From contig CAWBUL010000005.1 in the NCBI GenBank assembly GCA_963791885.1, forward strand, positions 744,001 through 808,000: 64,000 nucleotides of DNA, read 5' to 3'. Position 1 is the stretch's first letter. Every line of letters starts with the position of its first letter. This DNA comes from CAVSUZ01 sp963791885 (GTDB lineage: Bacteria; Pseudomonadota; Alphaproteobacteria; Acetobacterales; Acetobacteraceae). Position numbers and translations under genes: made by a program. Below the pieces are notes generated by a model. The model was not told the DNA's origin and searched no databases. It saw nothing but the letters and a program-made list of their open reading frames with translations. This document shows positions 17,370-27,500 of this stretch, one piece after another.

Positions 17370-19049
17370 CTAGAATTCCCCCATATCCTCCTCGCGGAAC
17401 TCCTCCACCACGATTGTCCCGGACGCGAGTTGCGTCTCTCGCCCGCGCAGTTCGACCCGCCTGATCTTGCCGGAGATGGTCTTGGGTAGATCCATGAACT
17501 CGATGCGGCGAACCCGTTTGTAGGGGGCAGAGACCTGCCGGACGTGACGGAAGATCGCGAGCGCCGTCGTGCGGTCCGCCGCCCATCCCTGGGCGAGCGT
17601 GATATAGGCTTTCGGCACGGCGGTTCGTATCGCATCGGGCGCCGGGACGACGGCAGCTTCCGCGACTGCTTCATGTTCGATCAGGATGCTTTCCAGCTCG
17701 AACGGGCTGATCCGATAATCTGAGGCTTTGAACACGTCGTCAGCCCGTCCGACATATGTCAGATAGCCGTCGGCATCGCGCGAGGCGACGTCGCCGGTGC
17801 GGTACACATCCTGCCCCATGGCAACCAGGCTGCCGTCATCGTTCTGGTAGCCGAGCATCAGCCCTGTCGGGGGCGGGTTCAGCGCGATGCACACTTCGCC
17901 GTCCGAGGCGTCCTTGTTGTCGACATCGCGCAAGCGAATATCGTAGCCGGGCATCGGCTTGCCCATGGAGCCGGGCTTCACCGGAAGCCCTGGCGGATTG
18001 CCGACCTGCGTGGTGGTCTCGGTCTGTCCGTAGAAATCCCGCACCGTCAGTCCCCATGCGGCCCGCACCTGCTCGATCACCTCCGGATTGCACGGTTCGC
18101 CGGCAGAGCAGAGTTCGCGCAGCGACATGCGGTAGGCTTTCAAATCCTCCTGCACGAACATGCGCCACACGGTGGGTGGCGCGCAGATCGTGTCCACCCG
18201 GTTATCCGCGATAGCTTGCAGCATCGATTGCGCATGAAACCGTGGTTGATTGGCGATGAACACGGTGGCGCCGGCGTTCCATGGCGCGAAGACGCAGGAA
18301 TACGCGTGCTTGGCCCAACCGGGAGATGAGATGTTCAGATGAAGATCGCCTGGCTGCAGTCCGATCTGATACATCGTGCTGAGATGGCCGACCGGATAGC
18401 TCTGATGGCTGTGCTGCACGAGCTTCGGTTTCGCCGTTGTGCCGGAAGTGAAGTACAGCAGCAGCGGGTCGGAAGCACGCGTATCGCCGTCCGGGGTGAA
18501 CGTCGCGTCGCCGGTTAGCAAGGAGGCGTAGCTGTGCCAACCCGGCGACTCACCCACAGAGATCAGCGTCAGTCCCTTGGCGATGTCGGTGAACTTCACT
18601 GCCTCATTCGGGCCGGCGATGACGTGCCGCACGCGGCCACGGCTGAAGCGATCGAGCAGATCGGCTTGCGTGAGCAAGGTGGTGGCGGGGATGACGACCG
18701 CGCCAAGCTTCATGGCGGCCAGCATGGTCTCCCATAGCGGTACCACATTGCCGAGCATGAGCAGGATGCGATCACCGCGGCGGACGCCGAGTGAACGCAA
18801 GCCGTTGGCAAGCCGATTGGATGCTTCCGAGAGTTCAGCGAAAGTAAGCTCCGCCGCGCCATCGCCCACGATTTTTAGGGCTAGACGCCGACCGTCGCTT
18901 CCGGCGGCAAGTTCCGCATCGAACCAGTCGAGCGCCCAGTTGAAGCGGTCGAGCTTGGGCCAGTGGAAGCCGCGGTAGGCGGTCTCGTAATGCGCGCGAT
19001 GCGCAAACAGGAAATCGCGCGCTGCCTTGAAGGCATCCGCCTCAGACAT
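17370..19049 (-). CDS. AMP-dependent acyl-CoA synthetase (acetyl-/medium-chain acyl-CoA synthetase-like)
   Basis: A 559-residue adenylate-forming enzyme. The ATP-binding P-loop (LLLYFTSGTTAKPK), the A5-type motif (DFYGQTETT), YRTGDVASRDADGYLTYVGRADDVFKASDYRISPFELE and the C-terminal catalytic lysine (LPKTISGKIRR) are all present. The N-terminal FHWPKLDRFNWALDWFD resembles the acetyl-CoA and medium-chain synthetase group (ACSM-like). It activates a carboxylic acid to its CoA thioester. The gene is 20 bases downstream of 3-hydroxyisobutyrate dehydrogenase on the same strand, so a short or branched-chain acid substrate is plausible. Confidence 0.9.
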   Translation of the reverse strand: MSEADAFKAARDFLFAHRAHYETAYRGFHWPKLDRFNWALDWFDAELAAGSDGRRLALKIVGDGAAELTFAELSEASNRLANGLRSLGVRRGDRILLMLGNVVPLWETMLAAMKLGAVVIPATTLLTQADLLDRFSRGRVRHVIAGPNEAVKFTDIAKGLTLISVGESPGWHSYASLLTGDATFTPDGDTRASDPLLLYFTSGTTAKPKLVQHSHQSYPVGHLSTMYQIGLQPGDLHLNISSPGWAKHAYSCVFAPWNAGATVFIANQPRFHAQSMLQAIADNRVDTICAPPTVWRMFVQEDLKAYRMSLRELCSAGEPCNPEVIEQVRAAWGLTVRDFYGQTETTTQVGNPPGLPVKPGSMGKPMPGYDIRLRDVDNKDASDGEVCIALNPPPTGLMLGYQNDDGSLVAMGQDVYRTGDVASRDADGYLTYVGRADDVFKASDYRISPFELESILIEHEAVAEAAVVPAPDAIRTAVPKAYITLAQGWAADRTTALAIFRHVRQVSAPYKRVRRIEFMDLPKTISGKIRRVELRGRETQLASGTIVVEEFREEDMGEF

Positions 19050-19069
19050 GGAGGTTTCCTCGTTTCGTT

Positions 19070-19984
19070 TTATCGCAGTTTATCGCGCGTCTGCTCGGCA
19101 AGCCAGCGGAACATGACGGAGAAATCCTTCGCTCCGTCACCGGCATCAACGAGTTGTGCGTAGAGGTCGGCGGCGCGAGTGCCGAGCGGCGTGGGCGAAC
19201 CGGTCTGCTCTGCCGCCTGCTGGGCCAGCCGCACGTCCTTCAACATCAGCGCGGCCATGAAGCCGGGCGCGTAGTCCCGGTTGGACGGCGCATTTGGCGC
19301 CGGGCCCGGGGCCGGGCAGTAATCCGTCAGCGCCCAGGAGCGCGCGGTCGCGGTGGAGGTGATGTCCCACAGCTTTTGCCAGTCCAGGCCAAGCTCGCGT
19401 GCCAGGATGAACCCTTCGCACACGCCGACCATGTTGATGGACAGCATCATGTTATTGCAGATCTTCGCGGCCTGACCGGCGCCGGGGCCGCCGGCATGCA
19501 CGATGGCGCGGCCCATTGCTTTCAGGATCGGCTCGGCGCGGGCGAAAGCGGCATCAGATCCGCCCACCATGAAGGTCAGGGTGCCCGCGGCAGCGCCGAC
19601 CGTTCCACCCGAAACCGGCGCATCCACCATCTCCAGCCCAGCCGCTTTCGCCTGTTCCGCCAAGTCCCGCGCGGTGGCGACGTCGATCGTCGAACAGTCG
19701 ATCAGCAGGGGCTTGGCCGTGCGGGCCTGCTCGATCACGCCGCCCTGGTGCAGCATCACGGCGCGCACATGCTCCCCGGCCGGCAGCATGGTGATTACGG
19801 CGTCGGCGCCGGCGATTGCTTCCCGCGCGTCTGATGCGGCCTTGCCGCCTGCCGCCGTCAGCGCATCCAGCACGGTCCGGTTCAGGTCGTAGCCGGTGAC
19901 GGTGTGGCCGGCCTTGAGCAGGTTGGCCGCCATCGGACCGCCCATGTTCCCGAGGCCGATGAAGCCGATTCGAGCCATCGTCAT
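19070..19984 (-). CDS. mmsB: 3-hydroxyisobutyrate dehydrogenase
   Basis: A 304-residue beta-hydroxyacid dehydrogenase. The NAD(P) motif IGFIGLGNMGGPMAANL, the substrate-binding DAPVSGGTVGA, the catalytic lysine in GAGQAAKICNNMML and the C-terminal KDVRLAQQAAEQTG are all present. It oxidises 3-hydroxyisobutyrate to methylmalonate semialdehyde in valine breakdown, the step after the hydrolase encoded at 9441-10442. The start ATG at 19984 overlaps the DUF3237 stop (ATGA); a second ATG six bases later is also possible. Other members of this superfamily use related hydroxyacids, so substrate assignment rests on motif and context. Confidence 0.88.
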   Translation of the reverse strand: MTMARIGFIGLGNMGGPMAANLLKAGHTVTGYDLNRTVLDALTAAGGKAASDAREAIAGADAVITMLPAGEHVRAVMLHQGGVIEQARTAKPLLIDCSTIDVATARDLAEQAKAAGLEMVDAPVSGGTVGAAAGTLTFMVGGSDAAFARAEPILKAMGRAIVHAGGPGAGQAAKICNNMMLSINMVGVCEGFILARELGLDWQKLWDITSTATARSWALTDYCPAPGPAPNAPSNRDYAPGFMAALMLKDVRLAQQAAEQTGSPTPLGTRAADLYAQLVDAGDGAKDFSVMFRWLAEQTRDKLR

Positions 19985-20439
19985 AGCACCTCAAAGACGT
20001 CGTACACCGGCCCTTCGGGAGGGCGATCACCGGTGCCGACGGCAATGATCCGGTTCAACCAATCGTATTGCTGTGCCGCAGTTTCAAACGCGACGGACGT
20101 GCGGAAATAATAGCTCGCCGCGTCCACCTTTTCACCGCGGTTCAGCCGGTCCATAACTTCAGCAGGACCGTGCCGCATCCCGCGATATGTCATGCCGATC
20201 GCAGCCCCGTCATGCGTTTGCAACACCAATCGCACGTCCAGCGTGGTGGACCCGTCCGCACGGCCCATCAGCCAGTCTGCTCCGCCTGGCAGCACCGTGC
20301 CGCGCAGACGATCCCCTTCGAAGGTGCCGCCCGCCACCAGGCCGATGCGCCGGTTACCGCTCGGCGTTGCGCCGACCTGCTGCATGCCGGAGACCTGGAG
20401 GCGCAGCGAGAAGATGTGTCGGGTGCGGATTTCGGCCAT
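19981..20439 (-). CDS. DUF3237 family protein
   Basis: A 152-residue protein without signal peptide or membrane segment. It matches the DUF3237 pattern: a strand near LRLQVSG, GNRRIGLVAGGTFEGDRLRGTVLPGGADW, then YRGMRHGPAEVMDRL and YYFRTSVAFETAAQQYDWLNRIIAVGTG at the end. The fold is probably a lipocalin-like beta barrel, and the function is unknown. The ATG at 20439 has GGAGGAA upstream on its strand. It is the first gene of a tight three-gene run with 3-hydroxyisobutyrate dehydrogenase and an acyl-CoA synthetase, which suggests an accessory role in the same pathway. Confidence 0.85.
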   Translation of the reverse strand: MAEIRTRHIFSLRLQVSGMQQVGATPSGNRRIGLVAGGTFEGDRLRGTVLPGGADWLMGRADGSTTLDVRLVLQTHDGAAIGMTYRGMRHGPAEVMDRLNRGEKVDAASYYFRTSVAFETAAQQYDWLNRIIAVGTGDRPPEGPVYDVFEVL

Positions 20440-20609
20440 GCTGGTTCCTCCCTGCCGTATATCGAGATCAGACACCGGGGGATGGTTGGCGGCAAGCGTC
20501 CGGGCGCTTAGAGTTGGTCGAAGCAGGGCGTGGCACGAACGCAGTGACTCGGCGATAATGCGGTCCGCGTCAGCAGCGACTGGATGCCCGACCAGGAGAA
20601 TGCAGCGGC

Positions 20610-21305
20610 ATGACCAACCCCGGCACCGTCTTCCTATTTGATGTGGACAACACCCTGCTCGACAACGACAGCGTGCAGGCCGAACTCCGCGAGCACCTGA
20701 CTGAGCACTATGGCGCTGAAGCATGCCGGCGCTACTGGGAAATATTCGAAGAACTGCGAGGCGCCCTCGGCTACGCCGATTACCTCGGTGCGCTGGAGCG
20801 TTACCGGGTGGAAGAAATGCACGATCCGCGCATTCTTCGCATGGCCACCTGGCTGGTTGATTACGACTTCGCGTCCAAGCTCTACGCTGGCGCCATGGAC
20901 GCGGTAAATTATAGCTGGCAGCATGGGACCTGCGCTATTCTGTCGGACGGCGACGCAGTGTTTCAGCCTCGCAAGGTTCAGCGCTCAGGTCTGTGGCATA
21001 CCTTGCGTGATAACGTGCTAATTTACATCCACAAGGAACAGGAGCTCGATGATGTTGAGCGACTGTTCCCGGCAGAGCACTACGTCCTGGTCGACGACAA
21101 GGTTCGTATTCTGCACGCGGTGAAGCAGGTCTGGGGTGATCGCGTCACCACAGTGTTTCCCCGGCAGGGGCATTATGCCGCCGACGCAGCGGAGGTCGCG
21201 AAGTATCCGCCGGCGGATTACACGATCGACCGGATCGCAGATTATCCCAGCGTCTGTGACGCTATTCTCCAGGCGCGGGGGCGCGCACCCGCCTCGCGCG
21301 GCTGA
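20610..21305 (+). CDS. HAD-family hydrolase
   Basis: A 231-residue haloacid dehalogenase-fold protein. The nucleophile motif DVDNTLLDND near the N-terminus, motif II in ILSDGDAV and the late acidic motif in VLVDDKVRI are visible. It is probably a small-molecule phosphatase, with unknown substrate. An AGGAGA site precedes the ATG at 20610. The gene is divergent from DUF3237, and its last 44 bases overlap the 3' end of the RND pump gene on the opposite strand. Confidence 0.82.
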   Translation: MTNPGTVFLFDVDNTLLDNDSVQAELREHLTEHYGAEACRRYWEIFEELRGALGYADYLGALERYRVEEMHDPRILRMATWLVDYDFASKLYAGAMDAVNYSWQHGTCAILSDGDAVFQPRKVQRSGLWHTLRDNVLIYIHKEQELDDVERLFPAEHYVLVDDKVRILHAVKQVWGDRVTTVFPRQGHYAADAAEVAKYPPADYTIDRIADYPSVCDAILQARGRAPASRG

Positions 21306-24300
21306 ACCGTCGCTTCGTCCCCTCTCGCAGAGACTGGAAGGTCACGTACAGCATCGGGATCAGGAAGATACCGATCGAGCTGGCGCCGATCATGCCGGCG
21401 AACACGGCGGTCCCCACGTCGCGCCGGCTGAGCATTGCGGCCCCTTCCGCGGTGACCAGCGGCACAAGACCGGCGATGAAAGCGACTGACGTCATCATCA
21501 CTGCGCGGAACCGGGTGCGCGCGCCCAGAATTGCCGCGTCGCGGATCGACTCACCTTCCTCCCGCCGCTCCTTGGCGAATTCCACGATCAGGATGGCGTT
21601 CTTCGCAGCCAGCGCGATCAGCATGACAAGGCCGATCTGCGCATAGAGGTCGATGGACAATCCGGCGAGTGTGATGCCGATCAGCGCGCCCAATATGCCG
21701 GCGATGACCGAGATCAGGACCGGGATGGGAATCACCCAGCTTTCGTACAGCCCGACCAGGAATAGGTAGGCGAACAGCACGGCCAGACCCATGATCGCGC
21801 CGGTCTGACCGGAGGCGAGCTGTTCCTGATACGCGGTGCCGGTCCATTCGTAGCCGTACCCGCGCGGCAGTGTTTTGTCGGACAGTGCCGCCATCGCCTG
21901 CAGCGCGGTGCCGGAGGACACGCCGGGCGCCGGACCGCCATCGATGGTGATGGCACGGTAGTTGTTATACCGCGTGATCACCTGAGGACCGGTGACGATG
22001 CTGATATCCGCGAGGGATCGCAGCGGTACCATCTCACCCTGATTGTTACGCACGTAGATACGCCAGATGGACGCGATATCGTCGCGATCGGTCTCGGCGC
22101 CCTGGATATTGACCTGCCAGGTGCGGCCGAACTGATTGAAGTTGTTGACATAGTAGCCACCCAGTGTGGCCTGCAGTGCGTTGAACACCTGATCCAGCGG
22201 CACACCCAGCGCCGCCGCTTTTTCACGTTCGATGTTCAGATAGAGCGACGGGTTATTGGCTGCATAGGTGGAGAATACGCGAGACAGCTTCGGATCCTGG
22301 TTCGCGGCGGCAATCAGGCCCTGCATCACCTGGCCGTTCTGCACCGGATCCTGGCCCTCCAGTGCTTCAAGCTCGGTACTCGAAGCCGCCGCCCGTCCCG
22401 AGGCCGATGATGGGCGGCAGGTTGAAGGGGAAGATGTTGGCCGAACGGATGGACTGCACCGCGCCGAACGTTTTGCCCACCAGCGCCTGCACCGAGTCCC
22501 CGGGCGCCAGTCGGTCGGCGAACGGCTTGAGGCGCGCGACCATGAAGGCAGCGTTGGGTTCGTTCACACCATCAAGCAAGGAAAAGCCGACGATGGAAAG
22601 CGTATCGGATATCTGCGGCATACCCTTGAGGATCTTCTCGACGCGTGCCGCGACCTCGCTGGATCGGGCCACGGATGCGCCATCGGGCAACTGGATCGAG
22701 ATGAAATATGCGCCCTGATCTTCTTCCGGCAGGAAGCCCGTCGGCGTGTGGGCGAACAGCCAGAACGAGCCGGCGCCAAGTACGCCGACGATGAGCAGGG
22801 AGAAGACGGCGACCCGCACCAGCCGACGCACGATAGCGGCGTAGCCGTTACGCACTTTGTCGATGCCACGCAGCACCCACGCGATGGGGCCGCGCCGATG
22901 CGTGTGGCCGGGCCGCAGAAACACCGCACACAAGGCCGGCGACAGTGTCAGCGCGTTGGTCGCGGAGACCAGCATCGCGCAGCTCATGGTAACCGCGAAC
23001 TGGCGGAACAACGTGCCGGAGAGGCCAGGGATAAAGCCCACCGGCACGAAGACCGACAACAGCACAAGCGAGATGGCGATTACTGGGCCGGTGATCTGGC
23101 GCATGGCTTTGATCGTCGCCTCGGCCGGAGAAAGATTGGGTTCTTCCTCCATCACGCGTTCGACGTTCTCCACCACCACGATGGCGTCATCGACCACCAC
23201 GCCGATTGCCAGCACCATGGCGAGCAGGGAGACGGTGTTGATGGAGAAGCCGAGTGCGAGCAGCGCGGCGACGGCGCCGATGAGAGAGACGGGAACCGCA
23301 ACGGCTGGGATGATGGTCGCGCGAATATTGCCGAGGAAGAGAAAGACCACCAGCACGACGAGGGCGAAGGCCTCGAGCAGGGTCTGGATGACCTCGTGCA
23401 GCGTGTCGCTGACGAAGGAGCTGGAGTTGTACATGACCTTGGCGTGCAGGCCCGCCGGGAAGCGCTGCGACAGGTGATCGAGTGCCTTCCGTACCGCCGC
23501 GGAAGTCTGCACCGCGTTCGCCCCGGGCGAGAGATAGATGGCGACCGGCACCGCTGGCGCACCATTCAGCCGGGTTTCCGCATCCGAATTCTGCGCTCCG
23601 AGATCGACATCGGCGATATCGCGCAGGCGCAGAACCGAGCCATCCGGATTGGCGCGGATGACGATATTGCCGAACTGCTGCGGCGTAATCAGCCGGCCTT
23701 GCGTTTGCACGTTAAACTGGAACTGCTGATTCGGCCCAATCGGCCTGGCACCGATACGGCCGACTGGAGCAACAGTGCTCTGCTGCTGGATGGCGTTGAT
23801 GACGTCCTGCGGGGTCAGTTTCAGACTGACCATCTGGTCGGTGTGAAACCATACCCGCATCGAATAGTTCATCTTGGAAAACAGGCTGGCCTGGCCGACA
23901 CCCGGCGTGCGCGACAGCGTGTCCAGAACGTTGATCAGCACGTAGTTCGTGACGAACAGCGGGTCCATCTTCTGCGCGTTGTCACTGTAGAAGGCCAGGA
24001 ACTCCAGAATCGCTGAGGACTTCTTGGCGACCGTAATACCCTCGGTCTGCACTTCCGGCGGCAGTTGCGAAATCGCCGTCTGCACCCGGTTGTTCACGTT
24101 GACTGTATCGATATCGGGGTCGGAGCCGAGCGCGAAGCTGACGGTCAGGCCGTAGCTGCCGTCATTGCCGCTGTTCGACTTCATGTAGATCATCTTGTCC
24201 ACGCCGACGACCTGCGCCTCGATCGGCTGGGCGATGGAACTTTCCACCGTGGTGGCAGACGCACCGGGATAGGTGGTGCTAACCGTAACCTGAGGCGGCA

Positions 24301-24418
24301 CGATATCGGGCAATTGGGCCACCGGGATGCGCGTCATCGCGATGCCGCCGGCGATGGTGACGATGATCGCGATGACGATCGCCAGCCTCGGCCGGCGGAT
24401 GAAGACCTCGGAGATCAT
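21262..24418 (-). CDS. RND multidrug efflux transporter (HAE1/AcrB family), frameshifted
   Basis: About 1051 residues after bridging a frameshift, the normal length for AcrB-like pumps. The N-terminal helix (RPRLAIVIAIIVTIAGG), QVTVSTTYPGASATTVE, the proton-relay pair in IGVVVDDAIVVVENVER and the C-terminal AKNAILIVEFAKE are present. The frame breaks near 22375: one part ends in TGGGFEYRA and the next continues as ELEALEGQDPVQNGQV. Removing one base of a GG pair (+ strand 22375-22376) joins them, as expected for the AcrB porter domain. It lies in the inner membrane, coupled by an ATGA overlap to the adaptor gene. No TolC-type outer-membrane gene is adjacent. Confidence 0.9.
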
Positions 24419-25578
24419 CTGAGCGCGGTACGGTCCAGTGCCATCCCGGGCAGTGGTGATGACGGGCCGGGCTGCACCACCTGGCCGGGATGGACTTTCT
24501 GTATGCCATCCACGATCACCATGTCGCCTTTGTCGAGTCCGGTCAGGACCGTCGCGACGGCAGGCGAAGACTGGCCCAGGGTGATCCGCTTCTCCTGTAC
24601 CTTGTTGTCGGCGCCGACGGTGAAGACGTAATCGCCCTGCTGGTCCGACAGCACGGCCGCACGGGGAATTGCGAGCAGCGCCACCGGCTCGGCGCCCTGG
24701 AGCAGCACGGTGACGAATTCGTTGTCGACGAGTTCGCGCCCCGCCGGACCCTCGACGGGATTGGGGATCGTGCCACGCAGGATCAGCGTATCCGTGCTGG
24801 TGGAGATGGTATTGTCCTCGAAATCAACCTTGCCGGCCTGGTCATAAAGCTTGCCGTCCGGAAGGCGAATGCGGATCACCATGGAGTTGAAGCCGCCCTT
24901 CACGTTCAGCTGGTCACGCAGCTTCAGTGCGTCGCGCACCGGCACCGGGAAGGTCACATACATCGGGTCCTGGCTGGTGATGGTCGCCAGCGTGCCGGTG
25001 GTGGGCGAGACCACATTGCCGATGGTCACGGTGGTGCGGCCGATCTTGCCGTCTATCGGCGAGCGGATTTCCGTGTAGCCGAGGTTGATCTCGGACTGCT
25101 TTTGCTGGGCCTGGGCGGCCAGCAACTTCCCGGCATCGGACAACATGGTTGCCCGCGCCAGGTCGTAGGCCGCCTGTTGACCGGCCGGCCCGTTGAGCAG
25201 TTTTTCCTGCCGCTGGAAGGCCACGCTGGAGTTCGCGAGCTCCGCCTGAGCCTCCTGCACCGCCGCCTTCTTCGCTTCCAGGTCAGCCTGGAAGGGTGGC
25301 TGCTCCAGTACATAAAGCAGATCGCCGGCATGGATTTCGGCGCCTTCGACGAAGGCTTGCTTGTCCAGGAAGCCGGTAACGCGGGCGACCAGGGCCACTT
25401 TGTTGATAGCCTGGATGCGGCCGATGAACTGGGAAGTCTCGGTGATCGGTTGTTTCTCGGCCCGCACGATGCCGACCGCGACCGGGCCGGTGGGCATCTG
25501 CCCCCAGGCCACGCTGAGCGCGGGGCCGCAAAACGGGCCGGCCAGCAGGGCCGCAATCACAGGAAGGCGGAAACGCAT
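24415..25578 (-). CDS. RND efflux periplasmic adaptor (membrane fusion protein)
   Basis: About 387 residues. A signal sequence (LPVIAALLAGPFCGPALS) is followed by the first half of a lipoyl-like domain (VALVARVTGFLDKQAFVEGAEI), a helical hairpin (about residues 90-160) with the second lipoyl half (YTEIRSPIDGKIGRTTVTIGNVV), a beta barrel and the C-terminal membrane-proximal domain. This is the AcrA/MexA architecture. I chose the ATG at 25578; a GTG at 25593 would add five residues. The mature protein has no lipobox cysteine at the signal end that I can identify with confidence. It forms the pump complex with the RND protein encoded immediately downstream. Confidence 0.9.
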   Translation of the reverse strand: MRFRLPVIAALLAGPFCGPALSVAWGQMPTGPVAVGIVRAEKQPITETSQFIGRIQAINKVALVARVTGFLDKQAFVEGAEIHAGDLLYVLEQPPFQADLEAKKAAVQEAQAELANSSVAFQRQEKLLNGPAGQQAAYDLARATMLSDAGKLLAAQAQQKQSEINLGYTEIRSPIDGKIGRTTVTIGNVVSPTTGTLATITSQDPMYVTFPVPVRDALKLRDQLNVKGGFNSMVIRIRLPDGKLYDQAGKVDFEDNTISTSTDTLILRGTIPNPVEGPAGRELVDNEFVTVLLQGAEPVALLAIPRAAVLSDQQGDYVFTVGADNKVQEKRITLGQSSPAVATVLTGLDKGDMVIVDGIQKVHPGQVVQPGPSSPLPGMALDRTALR

Positions 25579-25661
25579 GGTGGTCGCTTTCACGTGAGGC
25601 TCACAAGTATGTGCGGAGGGGATGCCTGCAACCCGCGCCGGAGGTCAACCGAATCGCAAAG

Positions 25662-26150
25662 TCAGTCCAGACTTCGATCCAGCATGGTCAGCGCGTGCGC
25701 CACGGTGGCCGCTCTGACCTCCTCCCGATCGCCGGGAAAGATACGGCTTTCCGCGACGGTTGGTCCATCCCGCCGGGCCAGACCGAACCACACCAGCCCG
25801 ACCGGCTTGGCCGCCGTGCCGCCGCCGGGGCCGGCTACGCCCGTCACGGCGACGGTCCGGTGGGCGCGCGATCGTGCCACGGCGCCTTCGGCCATCGCAC
25901 GCGCGACCGGTTCGCTCACAGCCCCGTGTGATTTGATCAGCGCGGCGGGGACACCGAGCATCTCGGTCTTCGCCTCGTTGGAGTAGGTCACAAAGCCTCG
26001 GTCCACCACATCGGAGGAGCCGGCGATGGCCGTCAGCGCGGCGGCGATCAGACCCCCTGTGCAACTTTCTGCGGCCGCGAGCATGATTGCGCGTGCACGG
26101 CAGGCGTCCAGCAGCACGGCTGCCTGACTGATGATGGTGCGATCAAGCAT
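25662..26150 (-). CDS. pncC: CinA-family nicotinamide-nucleotide amidohydrolase
   Basis: A 162-residue stand-alone CinA C-terminal domain protein, predicted to deamidate nicotinamide mononucleotide to nicotinate mononucleotide in NAD recycling. The family motifs are clear: AAESCTGGLIAAALT, GFVTYSNEAKTEMLGV, HGAVSEPVARAMAEGA and AVTGVAGPGGGTAAKPVGLVWFGLA. The length matches the short YgaD/PncC form, without the N-terminal MoaB-like domain of full CinA. It is divergent from the sugar-binding protein gene at 26231, with about 80 bases between them. Confidence 0.92.
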   Translation of the reverse strand: MLDRTIISQAAVLLDACRARAIMLAAAESCTGGLIAAALTAIAGSSDVVDRGFVTYSNEAKTEMLGVPAALIKSHGAVSEPVARAMAEGAVARSRAHRTVAVTGVAGPGGGTAAKPVGLVWFGLARRDGPTVAESRIFPGDREEVRAATVAHALTMLDRSLD

Positions 26151-26230
26151 TCGGGCAGTCTATTCGACTTTGCAACCGGCCCGGAATAGTGTTCGGCTTG
26201 CATAAGAAAACGCGGAGGAAATTGGTTTCC

Positions 26231-27472
26231 ATGAAGCATGCGCTTGGCCTGGCCGCTATGGTGCTTCTCAGCGTCGCCTCGGCTCGCGCCGACAGCACGT
26301 TGAAGGTGTTCGTCTCCGGCCAGGTTTCGCAGGCGGTCGTCCAGAAGGCGTTCGATAAATTTGCGGCGGCCAATCCGGGTCTGAAAGCGGAGATCGAGGT
26401 CGGCGGCGCCACGTCCGACGTGCAGGCGCAATACCTCAATACCGTCATGTCGGCGAAGGATAGTACGCTCGATGCGTTCCTGCTGGACATCATCCGCCCC
26501 GCGCAGTTCGCCGCGGCACATTGGGTCGTGCCGTTGAACCAATCGATCGGGGACCCGGTGCAATTCATGAAGCAGTTCCTGCCCGAATACGCCCGGGCAG
26601 ACGAAGTGAGTGGCCAGGTGGTCGCCCTTCCCGCCTTCGCCGACGCCATGTTCCTCTACTACCGCAAGGATCTGCTCGATAAGTACCATTTGAAACCGCC
26701 GACCACCTGGGACGAGCTGGCCAGTGAAGCGAAGACGATCATGAGCGGGGAGCATGACGCGAACCTTCAAGGCGTGAGCTTCCAGGGCAAGGCCATCGAA
26801 GGCGCGGTCTGCACCTTCCTGCTTCCCTATTGGAGCATGGGCCACAATCTGGAGGAGAACGGTCATCTGACCTACGACCCGAAAGCCGCCGCTCGGGCGC
26901 TTTCGTTATGGACCGGGCTGGTCAAGGAAGGCGTCGCGCCGAAGAATGTGGCGGAGATCGCCACTGACGATACGCGGAAGGACTTCCAGGCTGGGAAGGC
27001 GGTGTTCGCCGTACTATGGTCCTATGGCTGGGCGCACTTCCAAGGATCGGATTCGGCAGTGAAGGGCAAGGTCGGCGTGGCTGTTCTGCCGGCGGTGGAG
27101 GGCGGCAAGCCGGTCAGCTGTCTGGGTGGCTGGCAATGGGGCGTGTCGGCTTATTCCAAACATCCGGCCGAGGCGGAGAAGCTGGTGAAGTTTCTTGCGA
27201 CGCCCGACATCTCCAGGCTGCTTGCGGTCGATGCTTCGCTGCTGCCCGTATTCCCTGATCTCTACAAAGACCCACAGGTCCTGCAGGCGAATCCATGGTT
27301 CGATCAGGCGCTCCCGGTTGTCGAAAGTGCGAGAAGCCGGCCAGCCACACCGATGTATAACCAGGTGAGCGAGATCATCCGGTCCACGGTGAATGCCGTG
27401 CTGGCGGGAACGCAGACGCCGGAGGCGGGCGCGCAGGAGATGGGGGCGCGGCTGCGGCGCGTGCTGCACTAG
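26231..27472 (+). CDS. ABC transporter sugar-binding protein (family 1)
   Basis: A 413-residue exported binding protein. A signal peptide (MKHALGLAAMVLLSVASARA) precedes the family 1 fold: STLKVFVSGQVSQAVVQKAFDKFAAANPG, STLDAFLLDIIRPAQFAA, MFLYYRKDLLDKYHLKPPTTWDEL, and the late WQWGVSAYSKHPAEAEKLVKFLA. The ATG at 26231 is 12 bases from a GGAGG, while a TTG at 26222 is only three bases away, so the start is slightly uncertain. Two permease genes follow. Trehalose or maltose-like disaccharides are the usual ligands of this type, but the ligand is not readable. No ATPase gene is present. Confidence 0.9.
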   Translation: MKHALGLAAMVLLSVASARADSTLKVFVSGQVSQAVVQKAFDKFAAANPGLKAEIEVGGATSDVQAQYLNTVMSAKDSTLDAFLLDIIRPAQFAAAHWVVPLNQSIGDPVQFMKQFLPEYARADEVSGQVVALPAFADAMFLYYRKDLLDKYHLKPPTTWDELASEAKTIMSGEHDANLQGVSFQGKAIEGAVCTFLLPYWSMGHNLEENGHLTYDPKAAARALSLWTGLVKEGVAPKNVAEIATDDTRKDFQAGKAVFAVLWSYGWAHFQGSDSAVKGKVGVAVLPAVEGGKPVSCLGGWQWGVSAYSKHPAEAEKLVKFLATPDISRLLAVDASLLPVFPDLYKDPQVLQANPWFDQALPVVESARSRPATPMYNQVSEIIRSTVNAVLAGTQTPEAGAQEMGARLRRVLH

Positions 27473-27500
27473 AGCGCGCTCGCTTCGGGCCGCATAGCCA

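Noticed and set aside
22268..24016. A 582-codon open frame on the + strand opposite the RND pump gene
   Set aside because: It is antisense to a clear AcrB-family coding sequence. Its translation is rich in Arg, His, Asp and Gly with no motif, as expected from a high-GC complementary strand.
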